NCBI GenBank assembly: GCA_013398615.1
Contig: VZSR01002420.1
Coordinates: forward strand, 4,140,627 to 4,204,626
DNA length: 64,000 bases
From: Brachypodius melanocephalos
Lineage: Eukaryota; Chordata; Aves; Passeriformes; Pycnonotidae
Reading direction: 5' to 3'
A program made the position numbers and the translations under genes. The notes beneath the pieces were generated by a model that was not told where the DNA came from, ran no database searches, and saw nothing but the letters and a program-made list of their open reading frames with translations. Shown piece by piece: positions 54,404-64,000 of the stretch (within the stretch, counting starts at the first letter, position 1; every line of letters starts with the position of its first letter).

Positions 54404-57400
54404 GTTAGAAGGCTTTAGGAGCACACATGACTTAGCATAGGTGGTATATACACCCAGGATATACTTTTAAAATTAATTTTCTAGATATCAGAATATAGCT
54501 GGTTATCTATCAGAAGGTACCCTCATCCTGCCAGGAAGGTGTTAAGAAGGGGAGTTGGAAAGATGACTAAATATTTTGATTACCAGGTAATTGTACAAAG
54601 GCCACTTCACAAAACCTGAAGACCTTCTTGAATCAAATTCCTGCTAAAAACCAGGAATCCAAACACTGTCCCCTCACAGGTGTTTCACGATGCTTTGGCC
54701 CACTCACTCTGGTGACTTATTCTGTCACAACATAACATTCACAGCTACAGCTCTGCAAGGATTTCCCAGACTCCTGACCCTTCCAGGAAGCTTTTAGAAC
54801 CAGATTACTCCTCTGACTCTGTTTGTGAAACCTGTGAGAGGATTCATTTGTTAAAACCTGGGGCCACAGTGGCCTGGGTGGTCCTTGTCTGGGCAAGTGG
54901 CTGAGACAGGCAAGCAGGTGCAAAGGAGGGTGAGGGTGCCAGGAACATCTTGGATTTAGCATTCACCCGACACTGACAGTGGTCACTGGGATTGCCACAG
55001 GTTCACGATCACAAGAAGTTCTCCCTATAGCCTGTCAGGGGCTACAGAAAGATTTCTTAAGGAAAAGCAAGCAGGAAAAGGCATGGAAAATCTCTCAGGC
55101 CAATCACTGAGGGGAGGTGGTTTAAGCAAAGCATTGTGTGCAAGGGTTCTGCCTCATGCACCCCCCATCCACAGGCTCTGTCGGCTTGTAGCTTCGTGCA
55201 GGTTCCCATCTCTCAGAACAAACACCTGCAGGTTTTGGAGAATCAGCCTGACTCTCAGAAGGAGCTGAGGTCCAAATTTCCACTTTTTGTTTCAAACACA
55301 AGGAAATGCACATGAATTCTGAGCAACAGACTGCTTTGTTTCAGTACCATGTAAAACTTTTAAACTGGAATTTTCCAGCAGCATTCCAGTGCCAGACTGG
55401 TGATTTATGAATCATGTTCTATCTGTCACATCAGCAAGGTGTGTCAGTCCCTGCAGCAAAGAGTATTAAAGTTCTCTGTTGCTCCCTGAAAGGAGAGCAC
55501 GGTCCAGCCTGAGCAGTGTTCTACTCATAAAAAACTGGGGTGAAACTCACACCAGGCACTGGAGAACATCTCTCCAGTACAAGCTCTGCCTTCCTGGGGG
55601 TCTTTAGTGACAGCTTGCCATTGCAAGATAGAACAACCACAAGTAAAAGTATTTCTCAGGCACACAAACATGGAATATCCAACAGCATCAGAACGCAAGT
55701 AGCTATCAGTAAATGCTTTTATATGAACTGAATTGAATTATATCAGCGCTTTGCTAGAAACTATACTGGAAACTAATTCCTGTATGGTTTCTGCAAGAAG
55801 GGGAGGCAAACAGAGTGAGCCATGCCACACACCTTGACAAAACTTCCCCTTTGTTCCTGGCATGCTGACAGGTCAGTGGCCCGTGCAGCAGGCTCTGGAA
55901 ATACAAATGCTAAGTGCAGAAAGAGTATGAAACAGCATCACCATTGTCCTTCTGATGCAAGTCACACCAAGGGATTGCAGAAGTGGACAATCAAAGAGAA
56001 TGCAAACAAGCTAAATACCTCTTTTTTGCCAGCTGATTTTCACATCCTGGAGAGCACATCACAGTAGCTGTTTGAGATTGTCACCTGTACACAGTCACCT
56101 GTGCCACACTGAGTTGTTTACAGCCTCAGGGCTTTATTTGCCCTTGAAAATGTCAGCTTTTGACCTGTGCTCTTTAATTTCATATATCTCTGAGCCCTTA
56201 AAACCTTTTCCGTGGTCCTCATGGCTATTGGAATCTTCTGCAAACCCTGAGGAGCAGAATAGCTCCTTTGAAATAGAGGATAGCTGCTTTGAAAACAGTC
56301 TGATACAGCAAGTCTGTGCCAGAGCCCTGCACAACTCTGCCTCCTGAGCCCAGCATCTCTAGGAAGGGGCCCCCTTCCTTTCCCCTCTACAGTGCCCTGG
56401 ATAAGGCTCTGACATGAAGTAGTGTACTGGTCACTTTGTCCCTGACAGCATGGTCTTAAAACCATGGAGAGAAATCAAGGCTAACACCAGCTGCTGATGA
56501 GGCTTTTGGACCATGGGGCTGAAGTATTTTATTGCTGTCATTAAAAAATCAAGTGATTTAATCTCACTGGTGTCCTAATGCATACCTTGTTAACTAAATC
56601 TCATTTTCTAGTTAGCCATGAACTATCAGACTGCATTCATGCCTTTAAACAAGCAGTACTTTCAGGGACTAAGTGTGGTGCAGAGCTTGCTGTGCCAAAC
56701 CCACTAGCACCTTCCCCTGCTGCCAGGTGAGCCAGAGCAGGCTGCCCAGACAGCATGACCCAGGACAGTGCCTGGCCATAGACCTCAACCCCTGGGGCAT
56801 CAGCCCTTTGATTTTCCTCCTCTGGAAGCGGATGCAGCAGCCAGTGCAGAGAGAATCAAATTTTCTCCCCTGCCACAAAACTCCTCCAGATGACACAGAC
56901 ACCCTGCAGTTTCCCTCCACATCCCCCTGTGGAAAAACACAGGCCCACACCCCAATAAACACCTCCACCTCCCAACTTGGGGAGGTTTCTCTAGCTCTGA
57001 AAACCCAGGCCTGGGCAGTGTTTGAGCTGCATGGAGAGAGGACACAGATTAGTTTTTCCAGTGACCATAGCGATGCTTTGCTCTTTTCTAGGGTCTGGCT
57101 TTCTGCTTTTAGTGGCCCAGAGCCAGGCAGCACTAAGTAAGCAATAGCAAAGGTATAGCATAATTCCTGTCAAAAACCCACTCCTGGTCTGCAAACAGGA
57201 AGGTAAACATCCCCTGTCTTCCTCACACACACCTCCACAAAGCCCCTTTAGGAGGACACACTGGTTAGGGCAGGCAGGACAACACGGAGGCAGGGGAAGC
57301 ACACAGGGCTTACAGAGGTGTGCAGGGTGGAAACAGGGAGTGGAGACATCCTCCTCTGCTGGGAGAGGGCAGAGAACATGCTAGACCGTGTGCATCTGTG

Positions 57401-57760
57401 CATCACAGCATCTCACCTTGAACACGCTCAGCACCCCCCACAGCCCCAGCCAGTGACTAAGGGAGAAGGCACACAGGGAGGTCAGAGAAAGGCAGAGTTT
57501 CCTGACACCCGTTCATTTCCAGCAGCACTTACTCATCACTGGGAAGTGCTGAGAGCAGCAACTGTTCCCCAGCTCTTGCACAGAAAATCCCATCTTGCCC
57601 CCAGGCATGTGTCAGAGCCTGTTTCCAGTGACCCATGAGAGCTGGGAGGCCACAGCAGACACTGGGTCCAGATGAGATGACAAAATCATCACCATCATCT
57701 GATTGTGACTCACCTCAAGCTATTTAGTTTCGGGCAATTAGCTTGGAGACCAACATCCCT
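54404..57760. other. Intergenic sequence, nothing recognised
   Basis: Open frames of up to about 155 codons at 56.67-57.14 kb occur on both strands in the same place, as expected by chance in GC-richer DNA. No splice-consistent exon series was found. Confidence 0.45.
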
Positions 57761-57820
57761 CCTTGCCTGTTAGTGATTTACATCCAATATCCTTGCCTGT
57801 TAGTGATTTGCATCCAAAAT
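57761..57820. repeat. 30-bp tandem duplication
   Basis: Two 30-bp units, 57761-57790 and 57791-57820, start ccttgcctgttagtgattt and differ at few positions. No function is apparent. Confidence 0.85.
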
Positions 57821-59054
57821 ACCTTAACCTGTGGGCACAGGAGCTGTCTTCAAAACCCAGGGAGTTTTTCCAGGCAAACTCATCCTGAAGGTTCCCTCCT
57901 TAGCTGCAGCATGAACCTTCTCCTGCTAAGTGGAGTCAGGACCTGTATCAAGCAACCCACAGGTCTTCAGCATCAACTTTCTCATCACCAGTGTAGCAGT
58001 TATTTTATTTGTAACAGGGGACTATTTCACAGGAAGAGCCATTCCTTTGTGTTCATGATCTCAATTCAGATGCATTAATGATAAACAGGAATAAAGGCAA
58101 AAAAATTTCCAGGCAGCAAACGAGACTCCAAGATATGCCAGGCCACAGCAGCGCTGGATCTCTTGATGTTCCCCCACAGCCTTCCCTACAGCATCTTCCT
58201 TTCTCTTCTGCTCTGGATCATTTCAAAAAACATAAAATTAAGCTTGGAAGCATAAAAGAACCCAATACAATGAGTAGGAGACTATTGCACAAAACTCCAA
58301 GGATATCCAAGGAGTTTCATTAAGGAGTACCTCGACCTCATTTGGCTGAGCATTTTGGACAGTCAGAGCAAGGAGCAAGCATCAGTTTACTCAGGCTGGA
58401 GCAGAGGAGGTGAGCACTGACAGAGCACAGAGTAGGAAAAAATGAAAAACAAGTCTGGAAACACAGAGCAGAAAAGGCAAGGCTGCAGAAACAGCAGTGG
58501 GAAGAAAGGGTTGAGGGGGAAAATGCCAATAGGGCAGAAAAGCCATAAGGGAGGAGAGAAGGTTTGTAGCACAAGTAGCTGAGGAAACTGGCCTGGAAAA
58601 GCAGGAGAGAAAGCAGAATAATGAAGTGGAATCCACTCCATAAGGCTGAACTGGTCAGTCAGAGGCAGAGATGAAGCAAAGGGAAAGAGCATGGCCCCAA
58701 ATCTCCCTGTCCCCCCAGCACCACAGAGCCTTCTGGACAAGTCTGTGGTAGTGGTCCCTGCTGGGAAAGGTCTGGCAGCGTCTGTACTCCTACATCAACT
58801 CTGCTCTCATGAGCTTGATTCCCTAATTAATACATTATCCCCAAGAAATCAACTTTGCAAGCCCTACCTTAAAGCTTGGTGTGAACTACACAAAAAATTT
58901 TGAGTGTTAACTGCTGTTTGTGGCACAAATCCTGGTGCTTATGCAGTGCTCTGAATTTCCATAGCTTCCCAAAGGGTGTCTCTGTTATTGCTGGCATGTG
59001 CAGCCTACACTGCCGTTAGGACTCTGCTTAAATACATGCCAACTGCAACTATTT
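57821..59054. other. Intergenic sequence, nothing recognised
   Basis: No gene, recognised repeat or regulatory element. Confidence 0.4.
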
Positions 59055-59320
59055 TATCCAATTTCTCCCAAGGTGGAGAGCAGCAGTGCTGGCAAAGACA
59101 CAGGTAAAGAAATGTTGAGAACCTCTGCCTTTTCAGTGCTGCTGGTGATTAACTCACCTCTCCTTTTTAACAGTGGGCCAATATTTCCCTTAGGTTTCTG
59201 CCTGTTGTTTATATACCTAAAGAACCCTTTCTGGCAGTTTTCAACATCTCTGGCCAACTTCAATTCAAGCTGAACTTTTGCTTTTCTAACAGCATCTCTG
59301 CAGTCTTAGTAGTAGGAAGA
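59055..59320 (-). mobile_element. CR1 LINE internal ORF2 fragment
   Basis: On the minus strand it reads KLARDVENCQKGFFRYINN, RQKPKGNIGPLLKRRGELIT and STEKAEVLN. This is the linker between endonuclease and reverse transcriptase of CR1 ORF2 (family pattern: GFYRYI ... GPLL ... KAEVLN). No 3' end is present, which is less usual for CR1 debris. Confidence 0.85.
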
Positions 59321-59929
59321 GCTGCTCCTCACCAAGGATGTGGGATTATGACATGAGTAAGAAAAAATGTGTTTAACATCTGATAGCTGATCCACATCAC
59401 CACTTCTCGCAGCAGCATCCCCTGGTCCCTGCCAGACAATCATTACATGCTTTTGTTAGGTTTCTATATATGCTCTTTTCTGTAAATTTAAAGAGGACCT
59501 TCCCTTCCAGTAAATTACAGCTTTCCTTTGGCTTTCAGGCCAGTCTGCTGCTCATGTTTTCATGCAGCCCGAACTGCTTGTGTTTGGCTTTTCCGAGACG
59601 CTGACTGCGGAGAAGGTTTCGCAGTTTAGTGGTTGAGTGGCTGGTACAACAACAAACCTACAGGCTTCTGATCCAGAACACCAAAACTGCACAGTATAGA
59701 GAAACAGCCCAGCTGGGGCCAAGTATACGTGCTATTGCATTACACACCCCCGGTGTTTATTTACAAAGCAAGCCAAGTTGGGCTGCCATCCCTCCTTAAA
59801 CGTGTACTTTTCATGCCCAGAAATGGTGCTTGGATCAAGTTTCTGGTGGGAGGAGAGTGTAAAGCGGCCGTGCCTGCAGGATCTGTGGCCAGGAGGGTTC
59901 TCCAGCACGTCTTCCCAGAGGTGAAACAC

Positions 59930-60205
59930 CCAGAGGTGTGAAGGGCTTGTCCACAGCTGCTGTGGGCTCTGAGATACCTGAGACAACAGTGGGGGTTTGG
60001 CACCTGTGTTGCAGGTCGAGTGGGAGCTTCAGACAAAGTTTATTAGAGAAGCCTCCCACTAAGTCACAAGATGTGGAAAGAGCCCTCTTGCTTTTTGAGC
60101 TCCTCAAAGAGGAGCCTAGTCCTAGTCTGGGATCCAATCTTGGGCCCCAGACTTTGTCAATGGTTTATGCTCAAAGGATTATACAGGTGTAATTGAGCCT
60201 TTATA
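59930..60205 (-). mobile_element. Possible LTR fragment, minus strand
   Basis: Read on the minus strand, AATAAA (in ctctaataaactttgtctga) is followed by a C-rich tail with several CA steps, like an R-U5 region. No TATA box or clean ends were found, so this is a weak call. Confidence 0.3.
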
Positions 60206-60866
60206 CAGCTTTGTCCAGCCACATTAAGGATGGCAAACCAAATATATTTATAAAAATAAAATGAATGATTCATTCAAATTGGTTGCAATAATGATAATGA
60301 TTTTTAAAAGGGTTTGATCAGAATTATTTACAGCACAGTAGATAGCTATAGCCACTGGTATAGTGCATCGGTTTTGAAGCAATATTGAAGCAATTACAAT
60401 AAAGCAATTATATTGAAACAATTATGTTAAAGTCCTTAAGCTTACAGGCTTTTTAGAAGAGGAAGAGCTTCGTAGAAGCTGGCAGTGCTCCTGTCATCAG
60501 CTGACAGTCATCAATGGAACACCATAACCAGGGACAAAACAAGGAGCAGCTTGGGCCATAAACAAGCTGTCTAGATACACACAAATCATTCTCAAAGAAT
60601 ATAGCTGTCTTTGGATGTGTGCACAGCCTGCTGCTCTTTCAACCTTCAAAGCACTGAAATAATGACATTTTTAGCAAAACATCCAGCTGGGTCTGTCCTT
60701 AGAAATGGAAGTCCTTACACCTCAAGCAGTGCCCGTTTCCTTTTCCCTATAAAACACACACTATCACAAGAATTACAAAGTTTATGCCTTCAGCATTTCC
60801 CCCCAAAAATCATTGACTACCATGTGATGAAAAGAACAAGCACTTCTGACTGATCAAACCAAGGGT
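60206..60866. other. Intergenic sequence, nothing recognised
   Basis: AT-rich; around 60380-60425 it is low complexity with repeated gaagcaatta-like units. No gene is recognised. Confidence 0.45.
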
Positions 60867-61065
60867 TTTATTTCCACCTGTTAAAGGAAATCTCTGTCTA
60901 CCAGCAGATAGATGAGTAGAGTTGATTCTATTTAATCAGTTAAAGATTTATTTGTAATTAAATTCAGAGAAAGTGGAACCTTATGCACAAAACCTATATA
61001 CACAAATAAAAAACCTCTTTCTACCACCAAAATCCACCTGTGATTGTCTTGAAAAATAGAAGTAC
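60867..61065 (-). terminator. 3' UTR and poly(A) signals of the RNF4-like gene
   Basis: TTTATT at 60947-60952 and at 60867-60872 (AATAAA on the minus strand) follow the stop at 61066, giving a 3' UTR of about 0.1-0.2 kb. Which one is used cannot be told. Confidence 0.5.
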
Positions 61066-63105
61066 TTATATATAAATGGGATGGTATTGTCCTGGAGTGA
61101 GGTCTGTCCTGCAGGTTGGGCACAAGCTGGCAGTCTGAAGGGCAAAAGGGAGGCACTGACTGCAGAAGACGTGGCCACACAGTGTTGACAATATCAGTCG
61201 TCCACTTTGCACAATCTGGAAAAAAGGAAATCACAGCAGGAAAGAATTTGAGTTTGCTGCTCTACTGGAAGCAAGCAAATAGGACTTGGAGTATCTGCAA
61301 TCTGCCAGGTGCTGCTGAATAATGAGGAACACATAGGTCTGGTAGTGCCTCCTCGGAAAGGGTTTCTCCCTCTACGTACACCAACAAGAAGTAACTTTTA
61401 GAGCTCCAAAGCAAGTGCTTCAACCAGGCTGCCCACAGCATCCCACATCAGCCAGCTGGGTTGTGCAGTTCCCCTTCTGCCCCATTCCCCTCCCACAAAG
61501 CTGGAAAGATGACAGCAAAGATGACAATAAGGTGGGTCCTTACCTGTGGGTAAAAATCCATGCAGATTGGGCATCTAATAGTACCTGCTGGCCAAGCACT
61601 AGAGAGAACAGAACCAGAGAGAACATGAGGCTGTTTATGTCACCACACATCCAGGGTCACTGGCACATACAATGTCACACAATCTCCGGCTGCACTGAGC
61701 AGCCAGGACACATTTCCTTTGGAGAACCCTGCATATCCTTAACTCTCTCAGCTTGCTGTACGTAATAAAGAGTGTGGGTCTCCCAAAGGAAACAGAATCT
61801 TGGTTTTCTTTGGGAGAAGGATGCAGTCAGGCACCCTGCTCTGGGATCTGAAGTATTAGCAGCCTCCAGCACTGAGTGGCCAAGGTATGGCAGCATTTGT
61901 GTCCAACAGGTCATCAATAACAGCTTTGTAACTAAAGCATCGAGCTGTCCTCTGGAAATTATTAGTTCTAGAATGGAACAAGGCCTGACACTACAGAGTA
62001 ACACTGCAGACACCTCTGACTAGAAGGACTCTTTGCTCAGTGTTAAGTGATGCTCTTCAGCCTCACCTAAACACAGCAGGAAGGTGCATGCTGTAACAGA
62101 GAAGCTTGAGATCAAAGGGAAAAATATGTCTTTTTCATATTAAGTTGTCTCCTACATTGCCCTTCATAATCCAAAGCACAGCAGCTTTATTAAAACTTGC
62201 ACAGAATTTATCTGGCTGCTGCCAAGCCACCAATACCAATGAAAGTATTTCCTTATCTAATGGCACTGTTAGAACCTGACATGAAAAGGAAATGTAATGC
62301 ATTGTGAGCTGTGGCCTGTGCCTAATCATCATTTCTTGCTATACCCCCAAACTCATCTTTAAGGTTGTGTGCAAAGCTTTCCATCTGCCTTGGGCTGCTT
62401 TCCTCTCCTAAAGTAAAAATGGTATAATTTGATCCACATGCAGTATGGGGTGTGGTCATCATTGGAAGAGGGAAATAAGGAGAGTAAGTGAAGGTTTCAA
62501 AGGTAAGCCAGGGCATAGCAGTAAAACATAGTCTTGTCTGTATGAAAAAAAAAAAAGGCAAAATTCAACGTCTGGTAGGTCATGAGGCACACGCACTCGG
62601 AACTTTCAGTTTCATCTTCTGATGAATCCCCTTCTTCAGATGCTGGATCAGTCACAGACACATCATTATCTGTAGCTTCATCTTCATCTTCATCACTCAG
62701 TACAGAGCTGTCCAACAGCAGCTGGTTTCTTTGTTGTTCACACTCTGCAATTTAATTTCAATAAACTGGATCTATTATTTACTCTCTCTCCTTGGAACTA
62801 CCCTTTAAATAAGTTATTATAAATGGTCTGTAATGGTTCCTATTTGAAATGACCCCAATTCAGCTGGGTTAAAAGCAATCTTAAAAAAAATAGTTTCCTT
62901 AAATATGGAGGCTGAACCTTTCCACACATTGTGACTATTCTGCTACAGACCAACATAAAACATTTGCTCTATTAACCCTACAAACAGCTAAAAATGTTAC
63001 CTGAGAGAGTCTCAGTGTCATACGCTCCACAGAGTTGTACAACTTGTGAACAGATCTGCCTTATAGAGGAAAGCTCCCTCACACAATTCTTACTAACAGG
63101 GTCTG
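61066..63105 (-). CDS. RNF4-like RING-finger E3 ligase, last four exons
   Basis: Exons, 5' to 3': 63001-63105, 62597-62744, 61544-61598, 61066-61215 (TAA at 61068-61066). The three junctions join in phase (1, 2, 0), giving 151 residues here. The last two exons encode a full C3HC4 RING: CPICMDFYPQ, then IVQSGRLILSTLCGHVFCSQ, C, and CPTCRTDLTPGQYHPIYI. RNF4 ends CPTCRKK...YHPIYI with the same spacing and the same intron inside the RING. The acidic exon (SSVLSDEDEDEATDNDVSVT) aligns with the RNF4 segment DSCVVSSDDEELSRDRDVYV, and PAGT before the RING matches RNF4 PSGT. The first exon (CVRELSSIRQICSQVVQLCG) resembles no RNF4 part I know. RNF4 is a SUMO-targeted ubiquitin ligase; its SUMO-interaction motifs lie upstream and are not seen here. 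Probably a diverged paralogue; start not found. Confidence 0.75.
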
Positions 63106-64000
63106 CTGTGGTCCTATGGTCTTAAGGTAACTTGAAAATTACAACACATGTAGTTCAAAGGAGATAAATTTTTAGTGGCCTGGTAGCACCCAAAGGGTGA
63201 GAACTGCTGTTTGCATTTTAATTCTCAGAATACACATGCAACGATAATCTCTGCAATTCTTGTGTTCATGTAACAATAATCCAGCACTAATCAATTAAAA
63301 TTGCAGGAAAATGTCACCAAATTAAAGTTTCTTCCTACAGAAGTATTGAGCAGCAATTTCTATTGCGGGGATTTTCCACTGTGTTTGATAGCAGCTATCA
63401 GACACAGATGGGATCCATTTTTTAAGAAGACACTGGCCAGAGGCTTTAGGACTGTTCCTTGCCTTTTGCTAAATGCAGTTTCAATCCATGCTGCTCGAGA
63501 TGGTTGGAAAGGATACAGAAAAACTAATGATTATGTTTATAACAATTCCATTATCAACTTTAAAATGTAAACTCACCTTCGAAAAGCTTGCATCAGTTCA
63601 TATGGGAAGAAAGAAAAAGAAAATACAATTAGAATTTGGTGTGCAGCCCTGGTGTTACCTACCAACACCAGCTCAGCCAAGCAATTACAACAGCTCAGAT
63701 GAAGAATGCTAGTTCTAATTTTGGTTAAAAACATTGAAAGTAGTAGCCAAATAGCTGCTGGCTTGAAAACAAGTAAGAGATTGCTGCTGGTTCTCTTCCC
63801 ACTGCTGGAACAGGATAGAAACAGAGGCAGCTTCAGAACCCTCCTCCCTCCTCCCATTTCAGTTTCCAAACTGGATTTTGGCTGGAGGTGTTTCTTTCCC
63901 TCAATTTTCCCCAAACAGGAAATTTCACATTGGATGAACTGAAGAAAAGAAAAAGAAAAATAATGGAACAGAGATTGAGAGGAAAGAATTCTAATTTGCT
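63106..64000. other. Upstream intron or flank of the RNF4-like gene
   Basis: No further exon is certain. On the minus strand a good donor (gtgagt, complement of 63571-63576) follows CTTTTCGAAG, preceded by a pyrimidine tract and AG. The phase fits only as a 10-base micro-exon, so I do not call it. The rest is AT-rich and unremarkable. Confidence 0.4.

Noticed and set aside
56669..57140. Overlapping open frames of about 155 codons on both strands
   Set aside because: They shadow each other, lack recognisable domains and have no neighbouring exon with matching phase.
62322..62561. Open frame after a pyrimidine tract and AG on the minus strand (TRLCFTAMPWLTFETF...)
   Set aside because: It lies in the intron between two well-fitting RNF4-like exons; the direct junction 62597 to 61598 is already in phase and gives the family sequence PAGT before the RING.
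62577..62744. Acidic Ser/Asp/Glu exon first read as a bone SCPP gene (IBSP or MEPE)
   Set aside because: SCPP introns are phase 0; this exon is bounded by phases 1 and 2 and joins RING exons. It aligns with the acidic region of RNF4 instead.
63577..63586. Possible 10-base micro-exon (CTTTTCGAAG) upstream of the RNF4-like exons
   Set aside because: The donor is good and the phase would fit, but a 10-base exon cannot be supported by eye; an in-frame stop precludes a longer version.

Overview
This is a vertebrate nuclear window, almost certainly from a bird. It has CR1 LINE fragments in both orientations, candidate avian-type retroviral LTRs, compact introns, and the synteny block ABCG2-PKD2-SPP1. 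The osteopontin encoded here resembles the chicken protein (paired RGD motifs, poly-Asp run) far more than the mammalian one. I cannot place it below class level. One scaffold gap of 100 N lies at 2480-2579.

Layout. (1) 1-8.7 kb, + strand: the last nine coding exons of ABCG2 (end of the nucleotide-binding half, then the membrane domain), with its stop codon and poly(A) signal. (2) 8.7-15.9 kb: the tail-to-tail intergenic region between ABCG2 and PKD2. It holds two CR1 fragments, a near-identical copy of the sequence flanking the ABCG2 gap, and two exon-like segments at 14.43-15.28 kb that look like the decayed last two exons of a second ABCG2-type gene. (3) 15.9-36.9 kb, - strand: complete PKD2 (polycystin-2). 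All 15 coding exons are phase-consistent and give about 902 residues. (4) 37.0-41.5 kb, - strand: complete SPP1 (osteopontin), six coding exons and about 322 residues, plus a non-coding first exon and promoter. Its poly(A) signal lies inside the PKD2 promoter CpG island. (5) 41.6-60.8 kb: a gene-poor interval with CR1 fragments, LTR-like sequences and a GC-rich block near 47.1-47.4 kb. No MEPE, IBSP or DMP1 exon was recognised although these normally neighbour SPP1. (6) 60.8-63.1 kb, - strand: the last four exons of a RING-finger gene. Its C-terminus is plainly homologous to RNF4, the SUMO-targeted ubiquitin ligase, but too diverged to be RNF4 itself. The 5' part lies beyond the window or is unresolved.

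The genes are not one pathway. ABCG2 is an efflux transporter, PKD2 a ciliary/ER cation channel, SPP1 a secreted mineral-binding phosphoprotein, and the RING gene a probable ubiquitin ligase. The least expected items are the RNF4-like gene, the relic ABCG2-like exons, the altered ABCG2 extracellular loop that lacks one conserved cysteine, and a 21-bp tandem duplication just after the RGD site of osteopontin. All calls come from reading the sequence by eye; splice sites were checked for GT/AG and for phase, not by alignment or RNA.
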